A stretch of DNA of 64,000 bases, from NCBI RefSeq assembly GCF_900106035.1, contig NZ_FNUC01000003.1, forward strand, positions 2,535,501 to 2,599,500, given 5' to 3'. The stretch's first letter is position 1. Every line of letters begins with the position of its first letter. The DNA comes from Jiangella alba (lineage in GTDB: Bacteria > Actinomycetota > Actinomycetes > Jiangellales > Jiangellaceae). This document shows positions 31,192 through 39,271 of the stretch, piece by piece. Below the pieces are notes generated by a model that saw nothing but the letters and a program-made list of their open reading frames with translations, was not told the origin of the DNA and did no database searches. The translations under genes were made by a program, and so were the position numbers.

Positions 31192-33339
31192 TCACTCCTT
31201 CTCGGCCAGCTCGACGGCGGCCGTCTCGATGTGCTGCTCTCCGAGCAGCACGTGGCTCGCGGCGCTGCCCAGCGGCACGAAGCTGTCGTGGCTGGCGACG
31301 CGGGCGATGCGGCCGTCGTACCCGGACTCCACCAGCGCCGTGACGACCCCCTCGCCGACGCCGCCGGAGTGCCGGGTCTCGTCGGCCACCAGCACCTTGC
31401 CGGTGAGGTTGGCCTCGCGGACGATGTCCTCGACCGGCAGCGGCGCCAGCCAGCGCAGGTCCAGCACCTGGGCGCTGATCTTCCGGTCGGCGAGGCGGCG
31501 GGCCACCCGCAGGCTCATCGGCACGCCGTTGCCGAACGTGACGATGGTGAGGTCGGCCCCGGCGCCGTGCACGCGGGCCCGGCCGATCGGCACGTGCTCG
31601 CCCGCGTCGGCCGCGAGCCAGCCGCCGTCGCCGTCGGAGTGCAGGTCACGGGTGTGGTAGAGCGCGATGGGCTCGAGGAACGCCGACACCGTCCCGTCGA
31701 CGGCGGCCGCGGCCAGGCAGGTGCGCAGCATGGCCGCCGCGTCGTCGCCGCGGGACGGGCAGGCGACCACCAGGCCGGGGATGTCGCGCAGCACCGCCAC
31801 GCCGTTGTCGTTGTGGAAGTGCCCGCCGAAGCCGCGCTGGTAGGCGAGCCCGGCGATGCGGACGACCAGCGGGTTGCGGTACTGCCCGGTGGAGAAGAAC
31901 GCCAGGGATGCCGCCTCGCCGCGCAGCTGGTCCTCGGCGTTGTGCAGGTAGGCGAGGTACTGGATCTCCGGGACGGGGACCAGCCCGGCCAGCCCGGCGC
32001 CCAGCCCGAGGCCGAGGATCGACTGCTCGTCCAGCAGCGTGTCGAACACCCGGGCGCGGCCGTGCTTGCGGGCCAGGCCGCGGGTGACGCCGTACACGCC
32101 GCCCTTGCGCCCGACGTCCTCGCCGAACACGACGACGCGGCGGTCGCGCTCGAGGGCGGCCGACAGCGTGGCGTTGATCGACTCGGCCAGCGTGGCCGGC
32201 TGCTTCGCGCGGGCCTCGTCGTACAGGTCGGTGGCGGCCCGGGCGACGGCGTCGGGCGTGCGCGGGGCGAGCGGCGCGACGATCTCCGTCGCCGACCCGA
32301 GCGTGCGGGCGCCGTTCAGCTCGTCGGCGACGACGTCGACCTCGGCGCGCAGCTCGCGGTACCGGGCGATCAGCTCGGCGGGTGTCGCGGCGCCGGACGC
32401 GACCAGCGCGCGGGCGGTGCCGAGGATCGGGTCGCGGGCGTGGTCGGCGGCGATCTCGGCCGGCGTGCGGTAGCCGATCTCGGCGTCGCTGCCGGCGTGC
32501 CCGAGGTAGCGGACGGTGCGCAGGTGCAGGAACGCGGGCCGGCGCTGCTCGCGGACGTAGCCGGCCGCCCGCCGGGCCGCCGTCAGCGCCGTCCTGGTGT
32601 CGGCGCCGTCGGCCTGGACGTAGGTGAGGCCGGGCCGCGAGCCGTAGGACGTCTCGATCCAGCCGGCCGGGGTCGGGACCGAGATGCCGATGCCGTTGTC
32701 CTCGCAGACGAACAGGATCGGCACCGGCAGCCCGCCGTACGCCGTGTTCAGGGCGGTGTTGACGGCGCCGACGGCGGTCGAGTGGTTCGCCGACGCGTCG
32801 CCGAACGAGCAGACCACGACCGCGTCGTCGGCCCAGGACGTGGGCACGCCGAGCCGGTGCGCCCGGTGCAGCGCGACCGCCAGCCCGACGGCGCGCGGCA
32901 GGTGCGAGGCGATGGTCGAGGTCTGCGGGACGATCGACAGCGCGGCGTGGCCGAACACCTTGTGCCGGCCGCCGGCGATCGGCTCGTCGGCGGCGCCCAT
33001 GAGGCTCTGCAGCACGTCGCGGACCGGCGTGCTGCCCGGCACCTGGGCCGCCCGGGCGGCGTAGAAGCCGCCCGAGCGGTAGTGCAGCAGCGCCGGGTCG
33101 CTGGGCCGCAGCGCCGTCGCGACCACGGCGTTCGACTCGTGACCGGCCGACCCGATGGTGTAGAAGCCGCGCCCGGCCGCCCGCAGCTCCCGCGCGACGA
33201 CGTCCAGGTGCCGGCTGGTCACCTGGGCGTCGAAGACGCCGCGCAGGACGCCGTCGTCCTCGTCGCTCGACGGCGCCGCCGCGGGCAGCGCCTCGATCGC
33301 CGTGAACAGCGCCTGCTCGAGCGCGGCCGGGGTGCTCAC
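31192..33339 (-). CDS. Fused alpha-beta E1 component of a 2-oxoacid dehydrogenase
   Basis: A 715-residue thiamine-diphosphate enzyme with the alpha and beta subunits in one chain. The alpha half (about 1-350) has FYTIGSAGHESNAVVATAL, HYRSGGFYAARAAQ and the ThDP motif VVCSFGDASANHS..CEDNGIGIS. The beta half (about 370-715) has RVVVFGEDVGRKGGVYGVT, EQSILGLGLGAGLAG, and LDLRWLAPLPVEDI. Between a 2-aminoadipate-forming dehydrogenase and glutaryl-CoA dehydrogenase, 2-oxoadipate is the most economical substrate, giving glutaryl-CoA; branched-chain oxoacids are the alternative. E2 and E3 are not in the window. The GTG start overlaps the ALDH stop (GTGA). Confidence 0.85.
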   Translation of the reverse strand: MSTPAALEQALFTAIEALPAAAPSSDEDDGVLRGVFDAQVTSRHLDVVARELRAAGRGFYTIGSAGHESNAVVATALRPSDPALLHYRSGGFYAARAAQVPGSTPVRDVLQSLMGAADEPIAGGRHKVFGHAALSIVPQTSTIASHLPRAVGLAVALHRAHRLGVPTSWADDAVVVCSFGDASANHSTAVGAVNTALNTAYGGLPVPILFVCEDNGIGISVPTPAGWIETSYGSRPGLTYVQADGADTRTALTAARRAAGYVREQRRPAFLHLRTVRYLGHAGSDAEIGYRTPAEIAADHARDPILGTARALVASGAATPAELIARYRELRAEVDVVADELNGARTLGSATEIVAPLAPRTPDAVARAATDLYDEARAKQPATLAESINATLSAALERDRRVVVFGEDVGRKGGVYGVTRGLARKHGRARVFDTLLDEQSILGLGLGAGLAGLVPVPEIQYLAYLHNAEDQLRGEAASLAFFSTGQYRNPLVVRIAGLAYQRGFGGHFHNDNGVAVLRDIPGLVVACPSRGDDAAAMLRTCLAAAAVDGTVSAFLEPIALYHTRDLHSDGDGGWLAADAGEHVPIGRARVHGAGADLTIVTFGNGVPMSLRVARRLADRKISAQVLDLRWLAPLPVEDIVREANLTGKVLVADETRHSGGVGEGVVTALVESGYDGRIARVASHDSFVPLGSAASHVLLGEQHIETAAVELAEKE

Positions 33340-34886
33340 GACTCGTCGAGCCGGAAGCCGAGGTCGGCGTCGAGGTCGGCGACGTCCATCTGCGCCTTCT
33401 GCAGCCGCCCGGAGTAGTCCCAGTTCACCGACTGCCAGCGGGTGAACTGGTCGAGCACCCAGATGCCGGACTGCCGCGACCCGTTGCCCGACTTGCCGTT
33501 GCCGCCGAACGGCAGGTGCGCCTCGGCGCCGGACGTGGAGTTGTTGATGCTCACCATGCCGGCGGAGATGCCGCGCCGGTACGCGAACGCGTCGGCCGGG
33601 TCGGTCGTGTAGATGCTGCTGGACAGGCCGTAGCCGGGCGCGTTGGCGAGGTCGATGGCCTCGTCGAGCGTGCTGTACGACGTGACGCCGACGATGGGGC
33701 CGAACGTCTCCTGGTCGAACAGCTCGTCGCCGGGGCTGACGCCGTCGACCACCACCGGGTGGTAGAACAGGCCCTTCGCGGGGTCGCCGACGAAGCCGTG
33801 GCGCGGGTTGGCGGCGGTGATGCGGCCGGTGCGCCCGAGCACGGTGTGCTGCGGCTGGACCCAGCCGAGGAACTTCTCGTACCGCTCGGCGAACTTCGCG
33901 TCGAGCAGCGGGCCCATGAGGACGTCCTGGCTTGGGTCGCCGACGGCGGCCGCGTCGACCGCGGCGGTGAAACGGCGCAGGAACTCGTCGTGCAGCGACT
34001 CGTGCACGATGACCGTCCCCAGCGACGTGCAGCGCTGGCCGGCGGTGCCGAAGCCGCTGAACAGCGCTCCCTCGACGGCGAGGTCGAGGTCGGCGCTCGG
34101 CGCGACGACCAGCGGGTTCTTGCCGCCCAGCTCGAGACAGGCGGTCTGCAGGTGCCGGCCCGTGAGCGCACCGATCTCGCGGCCCACCTCGGACGAGCCG
34201 GTGAAGCCGACCTTGTCGATGTAGCCCAGCTCCAGCGACTCCTGCAGCCCCGCGTACGTCTCGGCGCCGTCGGCGTGCACCAGGTTGAACACGCCGTCGG
34301 GCAGCCCGCCGCCCTTGACGAACAGGTCGTGGAAGGCGTTCGAGACGACCGCGGAGTACTCGGCCGGCTTCCACACGATGGTGTTGCCGGTGAGCAGCGC
34401 CGGGACGATGTACCAGGACGGCACCGCGACCGGGAAGTTGCCGGCGGTGATGACGGCGACCGTGCCGACCGGGTTGCGGAAGGTGAACAGCTGCTTGTCG
34501 GGCATCTCGCTGGGGACCGTCTGGCCGTACAGGCGGCGGCCCTCGCCGAGGAAGAAGTCGCAGGTGTCGACGATCTCGCGGACCTCGCCGAGCGCCTCGG
34601 CGTACGGCTTGCCGATCTCGCGGGTGACCAGCCGGGCGAGGCTCTCGGCGTTCTCCTCGACAACGCGGCCGATGTGGGCGATGGCCCGGCCGCGGACCGG
34701 CGCCGGGACGTCGGCCCAGGCCCGCTGGGCGTTGCGGGCGACGGAGGCGGCGGCGGTGAAGATGCGCCCCGGTGCGAGGCTCACCTCACCGACGACGTCG
34801 TCGAGGTCCGCGGGGTTGAGGCTGGCGACGGTGCGGTCGCCGGGAACGGCCTGGCCGTCGACGACCGAGGTGACAGTGCGGGACAT
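33336..34886 (-). CDS. Aldehyde dehydrogenase, probably 2-aminoadipate-6-semialdehyde dehydrogenase
   Basis: A 516-residue NAD(P)-dependent aldehyde dehydrogenase. Catalytic Cys286 is in GTAGQRCTSLG, general base Glu252 in CLELGGKNPLV, and the cofactor loop is GFTGSSEVGREIG. In context directly after L-lysine 6-aminotransferase, the natural substrate is the semialdehyde (or its cyclic form, piperideine-6-carboxylate), giving 2-aminoadipate. It starts 23 nt after the lat stop with GAGGAG upstream, and its stop overlaps the E1 start. Confidence 0.88.
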   Translation of the reverse strand: MSRTVTSVVDGQAVPGDRTVASLNPADLDDVVGEVSLAPGRIFTAAASVARNAQRAWADVPAPVRGRAIAHIGRVVEENAESLARLVTREIGKPYAEALGEVREIVDTCDFFLGEGRRLYGQTVPSEMPDKQLFTFRNPVGTVAVITAGNFPVAVPSWYIVPALLTGNTIVWKPAEYSAVVSNAFHDLFVKGGGLPDGVFNLVHADGAETYAGLQESLELGYIDKVGFTGSSEVGREIGALTGRHLQTACLELGGKNPLVVAPSADLDLAVEGALFSGFGTAGQRCTSLGTVIVHESLHDEFLRRFTAAVDAAAVGDPSQDVLMGPLLDAKFAERYEKFLGWVQPQHTVLGRTGRITAANPRHGFVGDPAKGLFYHPVVVDGVSPGDELFDQETFGPIVGVTSYSTLDEAIDLANAPGYGLSSSIYTTDPADAFAYRRGISAGMVSINNSTSGAEAHLPFGGNGKSGNGSRQSGIWVLDQFTRWQSVNWDYSGRLQKAQMDVADLDADLGFRLDES

Positions 34887-34909
34887 CGGTGGTTCTGCTC
34901 CTCGGGTGT

Positions 34910-36253
34910 TCAGCTGACGCGGACGGACTGACGGGCGACGACGCGGCCGAACGCCGCGACGGCGAGGTCGATCTCATCATCGGTCACCGACAGGGCGGGA
35001 CGGAAGCGGATCGCCCGCTCGCCGCACGGCAGCGCGAGCACCTGCTCGTTCTCCCGCAGGTCCGCGACGACCGCATTGCGCGTGTCGACGTCGGGCAGGT
35101 CGGCGGCGACCATGAGGCCGCGGCCGCGTACGTTGCCGACGGCGCCCGTCTCGGCCGCGACGGCGCGCAGGCCGGCGACGAACCGCTCGCCCTTCGGGCC
35201 GGCCGCCTCGATCAGGCCGTCCTGCTCCATCAGCTCCAGCAGCCGGCGCGACCGGACCATGTCGGCCAGCCCACCGCCCCATGTCGAGTTGATGCGGCCC
35301 GACACCACGAACACGTTGTCGGCGACCTCGTCCACGCGACCGCCGGCCATGATGCCGCCGACCTGCACCTTCTTCGAGAACGCGACGATGTCGGGCTGCA
35401 GGCCGAGCTGCTGGTAGGCCCACGCCGTGCCCGTCGTGCCGGTGCCCGTCTGCACCTCGTCGACGATGAACAGCGCGTCGTGCTCGTGCACCAGCGCCTG
35501 CATGGCCTGCAGGAACTCAGGGCGCATGTGGTTGTCGCCGCCCTCGCCCTGGATCGGCTCGCAGATGAAAGCGGCGATGTCGTGCGGGTGGTCCGCGAAG
35601 GCGCGCCGGGCCTGGGCCAGGGCGTGCTGCTCGGCGGCCTCGACCTCCGCCAGGTGCTCCTCGAGCGGGAACGTGATGGCCGGGACGTCGATGCGCGGCC
35701 AGTCGAACTGCGGGAACCGGGCGGTCTTGTTCGGCTCGGTGTTCGTCAGCGACATGGTGTAGCCGCTGCGGCCGTGGAAGGCCTTCGTCAGGTGCATGAT
35801 CTTCGTGCCCAGCGCGGCGTCGCGGCCGTTGGCCTCGTTGTGCCGGCTCTTCCAGTCGAACGCGACCTTGAGTGCGTTCTCGACGGCGAGCGCGCCGCCC
35901 TCGACGAAGAACAGGTGCGGCAGCCGCGAGTCGCCGAGGACGCGCGCGAACGTCTCGGTGAACTCGGCTAGGTGCACCGAGTAGACGTCGGAGTTGGCCG
36001 GCTTGTTCGCCGCCACGCGCGCCAGCAGCTCCATGAACGCCGGATCGTCGACGAGCCCGGGCGGGTTGCAGCCCAGCGGCGCGGACGCGAAGAACGTGTA
36101 CATGTCGAGGTAGCGCTTGCCGTCGCGCGCGTCGACCAGCCAACTGCCCTGACTGGCGTCGGTGTCGAGGACGAGCTTGAAGCCGTCCGTGAGCAGGTGC
36201 CTGCCCAGAACCGCGTGGACCTCGCCGGCGGTGATGGTGAGCTGTTCGGCCAC
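34910..36253 (-). CDS. lat: L-lysine 6-aminotransferase
   Basis: A 447-residue class III aminotransferase. Its start (EVHAVLGRHLLTDGFKLVLD), MYTFFASAPLGCNPP, and EPIQGEGGDNHMRPEFL are the characteristic wording of LAT enzymes. The PLP lysine is in VAFSKKVQVGG (Lys294/295), and Asp265 of IVDEVQTG binds the pyridine nitrogen. It moves the epsilon-amino group of lysine to 2-oxoglutarate, forming 2-aminoadipate-6-semialdehyde. GTG start with GAGGAGG upstream. It leads the operon lat-ALDH-E1-gcdH. Confidence 0.92.
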   Translation of the reverse strand: MAEQLTITAGEVHAVLGRHLLTDGFKLVLDTDASQGSWLVDARDGKRYLDMYTFFASAPLGCNPPGLVDDPAFMELLARVAANKPANSDVYSVHLAEFTETFARVLGDSRLPHLFFVEGGALAVENALKVAFDWKSRHNEANGRDAALGTKIMHLTKAFHGRSGYTMSLTNTEPNKTARFPQFDWPRIDVPAITFPLEEHLAEVEAAEQHALAQARRAFADHPHDIAAFICEPIQGEGGDNHMRPEFLQAMQALVHEHDALFIVDEVQTGTGTTGTAWAYQQLGLQPDIVAFSKKVQVGGIMAGGRVDEVADNVFVVSGRINSTWGGGLADMVRSRRLLELMEQDGLIEAAGPKGERFVAGLRAVAAETGAVGNVRGRGLMVAADLPDVDTRNAVVADLRENEQVLALPCGERAIRFRPALSVTDDEIDLAVAAFGRVVARQSVRVS

Positions 36254-36342
36254 GATCGGTGAACCTCCTCGAACCCGGGTACGGTGACAGAAGACGTCCC
36301 TCGTGAGGCTCGCCTTGACGTAATTCTTGCGTTGATTTGCTG

Positions 36343-36972
36343 TCAGGGCAAGAAGACATCCCGCTCAAGGAGGACGGTGTCGAGCCAGCGGCCGTGCTTG
36401 TGCCCCACGGCGGTCAGGCGGCCGGCCACGGCGAAGCCCAGCGCCCGGTGCAGGGCGAGCGACGGGTTCGGGCTCGGGCTCGCGTCCTCGTCGACGACGA
36501 CGGCGACCAGTCGGCGCACCCCGGCCGTCGCGCAGGCCTCCACGAGCGCCGTCAGCAACGCCCGGCCGAGGCTGCGTCCCGTGTGCGCGGGGGAGAGGTA
36601 GACGGTGTTCTCGGCGGTGTGCCGGTAGGCGGGCTTGGGCCGCCACGGTGCGGCGTAGGCATAGCCGGCGACGGTGCTGCCGGTGTGGGCGCCGCTGCGG
36701 GTGTCCATGGTGCCGCCTGCGTCCGCGGTGCCGCCTGCGTCCGCGGGGCCGGCGGTCTCCGCGGTGCCGGCGACGTCGGCCACGAGGAACGGCAGGCCGC
36801 GGTCGTGGAGGTCGGCGAGCTTGTCCGCCCAGTCGGCGGCCGTGGGCGGCGTCTCCTCGAACGTGACGACGCTGGTGCGCACGTAGTGGGCGAAGATCGC
36901 CGCGACGGCGGGCAGGTCGGCGGCGCGGGCGGGCCGGATGGTCACCTCGGGAGATTCGCTATAGAGAACCAC
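36343..36972 (-). CDS. GNAT N-acetyltransferase (phosphinothricin acetyltransferase-like)
   Basis: A 209-residue acetyltransferase beginning TIRPARAADLPAVAAIFAHYV. FEETPPTAADW, GYAYAAPWRPKPAYRHTAENTVYL and the acetyl-CoA loop HTGRSLGRALLTALVE are the Pat/Bar/YncA signature; GHKHGRWLDTVLLER ends the fold. Likely role: acetylation of a small amine, possibly detoxification. A 30-residue Gly/Ala/Thr-rich insert (about 68-100, repeating ADAGGT) is unusual for the family. It is divergent from an XRE-cupin regulator with overlapping -10 boxes. Confidence 0.85.
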   Translation of the reverse strand: MVLYSESPEVTIRPARAADLPAVAAIFAHYVRTSVVTFEETPPTAADWADKLADLHDRGLPFLVADVAGTAETAGPADAGGTADAGGTMDTRSGAHTGSTVAGYAYAAPWRPKPAYRHTAENTVYLSPAHTGRSLGRALLTALVEACATAGVRRLVAVVVDEDASPSPNPSLALHRALGFAVAGRLTAVGHKHGRWLDTVLLERDVFLP

Positions 36973-36977
36973 ACCTC

Positions 36978-36985
36978 ATTATAGT
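36978..36985. promoter_or_regulatory. Overlapping divergent -10 boxes of GNAT and XRE-cupin genes
   Basis: The 8-bp sequence ATTATAGT contains TATAAT on the minus strand (36983-36978, 5 nt before GTG 36972) and TATAGT on the plus strand (36980-36985, 6 nt before ATG 36992). Both genes would be leaderless and the two promoters cannot be occupied at once. Confidence 0.6.
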
Positions 36986-36991
36986 GAACGC

Positions 36992-37552
36992 ATGGATCTC
37001 GTCGCGCTCGGCCGCCGCATCACCGACGCCCGGCTGCAGCGGTCGTGGCCGATGAGCGCGCTGGCCGAGCGGGCCGGCGTGAGCGCCAGCATGCTGTGGT
37101 CGGTCGAGCACGGCCGCAAGGCGCCGACCGTCGTGGTGCTGGACCGGATCGCCCGGGCGCTCGGCACGCCGATGTCCTCGCTGCTCGACCCCGACGACGT
37201 CCCGCGGGTGATCGTCCGCCGCGCCGCCGACCACGACGTCGCCGTCGCCCCGGAGGGCTGGCGGCGCACCATCCTGACGCCGGTCGTGCCCGGGGTGAAC
37301 TTCGAGTGGGTGCGGACCGAACTGCCGCCCGGTTCCGCGCCCGGCGAGTACCCGGCGTACGCGGCGGGGTCGCACGAGTACGTGGTCGTCGAGTCGGGCC
37401 GCCTCCACCTCACCCTCGGCGACGACGAGCACGACCTCGCCGCCGGCGACTCGATCTACTTCGCCGCCGACGTGTCGCACACGTACGCCAACCCGTGGGA
37501 CGAGCCGTGCGCGTACCACGTCGCCGCGCTGATCATGCGACCTCGCCGCTGA
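36992..37552 (+). CDS. XRE-family regulator with cupin domain
   Basis: A 186-residue regulator: an N-terminal XRE helix-turn-helix (residues 5-60, [38 protein letters not shown]) and a C-terminal cupin barrel (about 95-180, GSHEYVVVESGRLHLTLGDD, LAAGDSIYFAADVSHTYAN). The cupin probably binds a small ligand. It probably controls the divergent acetyltransferase gene and itself through the shared promoter. Confidence 0.9.
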   Translation: MDLVALGRRITDARLQRSWPMSALAERAGVSASMLWSVEHGRKAPTVVVLDRIARALGTPMSSLLDPDDVPRVIVRRAADHDVAVAPEGWRRTILTPVVPGVNFEWVRTELPPGSAPGEYPAYAAGSHEYVVVESGRLHLTLGDDEHDLAAGDSIYFAADVSHTYANPWDEPCAYHVAALIMRPRR

Positions 37553-38031
37553 CCGGCGCCGCCCAGGAGGATCCCAGGGGGAGAAGCGGAGCGGGAGATG
37601 GAGCGGGAAGTGGAGGGTGAGCGCTCAGCCGACGACCGACCAGCGCTCGGCCGACGCGGGCTCGACCGGCCGACGGGCGCACGACCAACGCCCGCGCACG
37701 ACCGGCCGGTGACCGACCGACGCTCGACCGACCAGCGCACGGCCGACCAGCGCACGACCGACGCGGGCTCGACCGGCGCGCGACCGGCCGACGGGCGCAC
37801 GACCAACGCCCGCGCACGACCGGCCGGTGACCGACCGACGTTCGCGCGACCGACGTTCGAGCGACCGACGTTCGAGCGACCGATGCTGGGCCGACGGGCG
37901 CTGGGCCGGCCAGCGCACGGCCGACGTCTGGCCGCACCTGGCCTACCGGTCCGAGTCGCCGCTGGTGACCTTGCCGGTAACCCGCCGCCCGCAGGGGAGC
38001 GGCGGCGATAGCTCTGGAAGCACGTGCGTCT
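37553..38031. repeat. GC-rich repeat tract without a supported gene
   Basis: The gap is filled by degenerate repeats of GACCGACG, GACCAGCGCACG and similar units. A 59-bp block at 37664-37722 is repeated exactly or nearly so at 37782-37840. Three 15-bp units (GACCGACGTTCGMGC) run 37833-37877. Open frames exist on both strands, but the 59-bp copies are offset by 118 bp, not a multiple of 3, so they encode different peptides. I see no ribosome-binding site that favours coding. The last ~100 bp before 38031 are unique sequence. Confidence 0.7.
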
Positions 38032-39210
38032 TCATTCGACGGGCATCACCCGCACTTTCGCAGCCGCAGCCGGAACGGCAGCCGCAGCCGCAGCCGGAAC
38101 GGCGGCCGCCGACGCGGTGCCGGACGCGGCCTCCGCGGGGGCGGCGGACCCGTCCGACAGAGCGAACGCCAGCAGCTGCCGCCCCTCCGCCTCGACCTCG
38201 GCCGTCTCGGCGGCGGTGAGCGGCCGGTACGGCGTGACCGCGAGCACCTCGTCCTCGATGCGCCACCAGCCGGCGACCTCGCCGTCGACGAGGAGGGCGT
38301 GCGGCACCACGCCGTTGCGGCGGTTCATGCGCTTGCGGGAGACGTCGTCGATGATGCGGGTGCGGTCGGCGTGGGAGCGGAGCACGTTGTCGAAGTCGGG
38401 CAGGAACCGGACCGGCGCCGGGGTGTCGGCGGGCGGGCGGGGCGCGTCGGGGAGGTCGAACAGCTCGCGGCCGGAATCGTCGCGGAACACCCGCAGCGAC
38501 GGGCGCAGCGGCTCGACGACCTCGCGGAGCCGGGTCAGCCCGCACCACGTCTGCACGTCTGCGACCGACGCCGGGCCGAAGGAGCCGAGGTAGCGGAGCA
38601 CGAACCCGGCCGGCGACGGGGCGGGGTCGAGCGGCCGGCCGAGCCAGCGCTCGATGGTCGTCAGCCGGGTCTGGCCGCTCTGCCCCCACACCGCACGGGG
38701 CGGCACCTGCACCAGCGTCAGCAGGCCGCGGGCCGCGTGGGCGAGGTGCGTGGCGTCGACGGACGGCCAGGACGGGGCGAGCAGGGCGCCGAGCTCGGCC
38801 ATGGTGCGCGGCTCGGCGTCGACGAGGGTCCGGGCGGCCGCGGCGACGGGCGCGAGGTCGACGCCGGTGAGGGCGCGGGCGTGCAGGGAGTTGGTGCGCA
38901 GGTCGGCGTCGTAGAGCGGCTGTACCCACGGCCGCAGCGCGAGGGCGTCGGACGCGGAGAGCAGGTGGATGGTGCCGCGCTGCGCCGCGATGCGCACCAC
39001 CGACCGGTCGAGCAGCAGGCCGGCGAGCGCGGACGGCCGGAACCCGCGCAGCCGCGACCACAGCTGGTAGTACGGCGAGAACGGCTGCTGCGCCTGCAGG
39101 CCGCCGAGGTGCTCGACGACCGAGAGCACGGGACGGTCGGCGCGGGCGAGCAGCAGCTGCCGGGCCAGGGTGGCGCGGCCCAGCTGGCGGCGGGTCAGGA
39201 CGTCGGACAT
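38032..39210 (-). CDS. Winged-helix DNA-binding (AlkZ-like, HTH_42) protein
   Basis: A 392-residue protein of the HTH_42 family, which includes the AlkZ DNA glycosylases. LGGLQAQQPFSPYY supplies the family QxQ motif (Gln39, Gln41) used for catalysis in AlkZ; GTIHLLSASDALALRPWV and LPDFDNVLRSH, then RKRMNRRNGV follow. It may repair alkylated or crosslinked bases, though many relatives are untested. An Ala-rich tail (about residues 352-385, repeats of VPAAAAAA) precedes the last residues and looks like a recent low-complexity expansion. AGAGG lies upstream of the ATG. Confidence 0.82.
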   Translation of the reverse strand: MSDVLTRRQLGRATLARQLLLARADRPVLSVVEHLGGLQAQQPFSPYYQLWSRLRGFRPSALAGLLLDRSVVRIAAQRGTIHLLSASDALALRPWVQPLYDADLRTNSLHARALTGVDLAPVAAAARTLVDAEPRTMAELGALLAPSWPSVDATHLAHAARGLLTLVQVPPRAVWGQSGQTRLTTIERWLGRPLDPAPSPAGFVLRYLGSFGPASVADVQTWCGLTRLREVVEPLRPSLRVFRDDSGRELFDLPDAPRPPADTPAPVRFLPDFDNVLRSHADRTRIIDDVSRKRMNRRNGVVPHALLVDGEVAGWWRIEDEVLAVTPYRPLTAAETAEVEAEGRQLLAFALSDGSAAPAEAASGTASAAAVPAAAAAAVPAAAAKVRVMPVE

Positions 39211-39271
39211 GGGCCTAGCCTCTCGCGACCCACCGACAAGGTCGCGCCGGGTGGCAGGGAGAATCGGCGGG

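Noticed and set aside
37598-38011. Open frames through the repeat tract on both strands (RPTFE and ERRSL repeats)
   Set aside because: The 59-bp copies are out of frame with each other, both strands are open, and no ribosome-binding site or -10 spacing supports a start.
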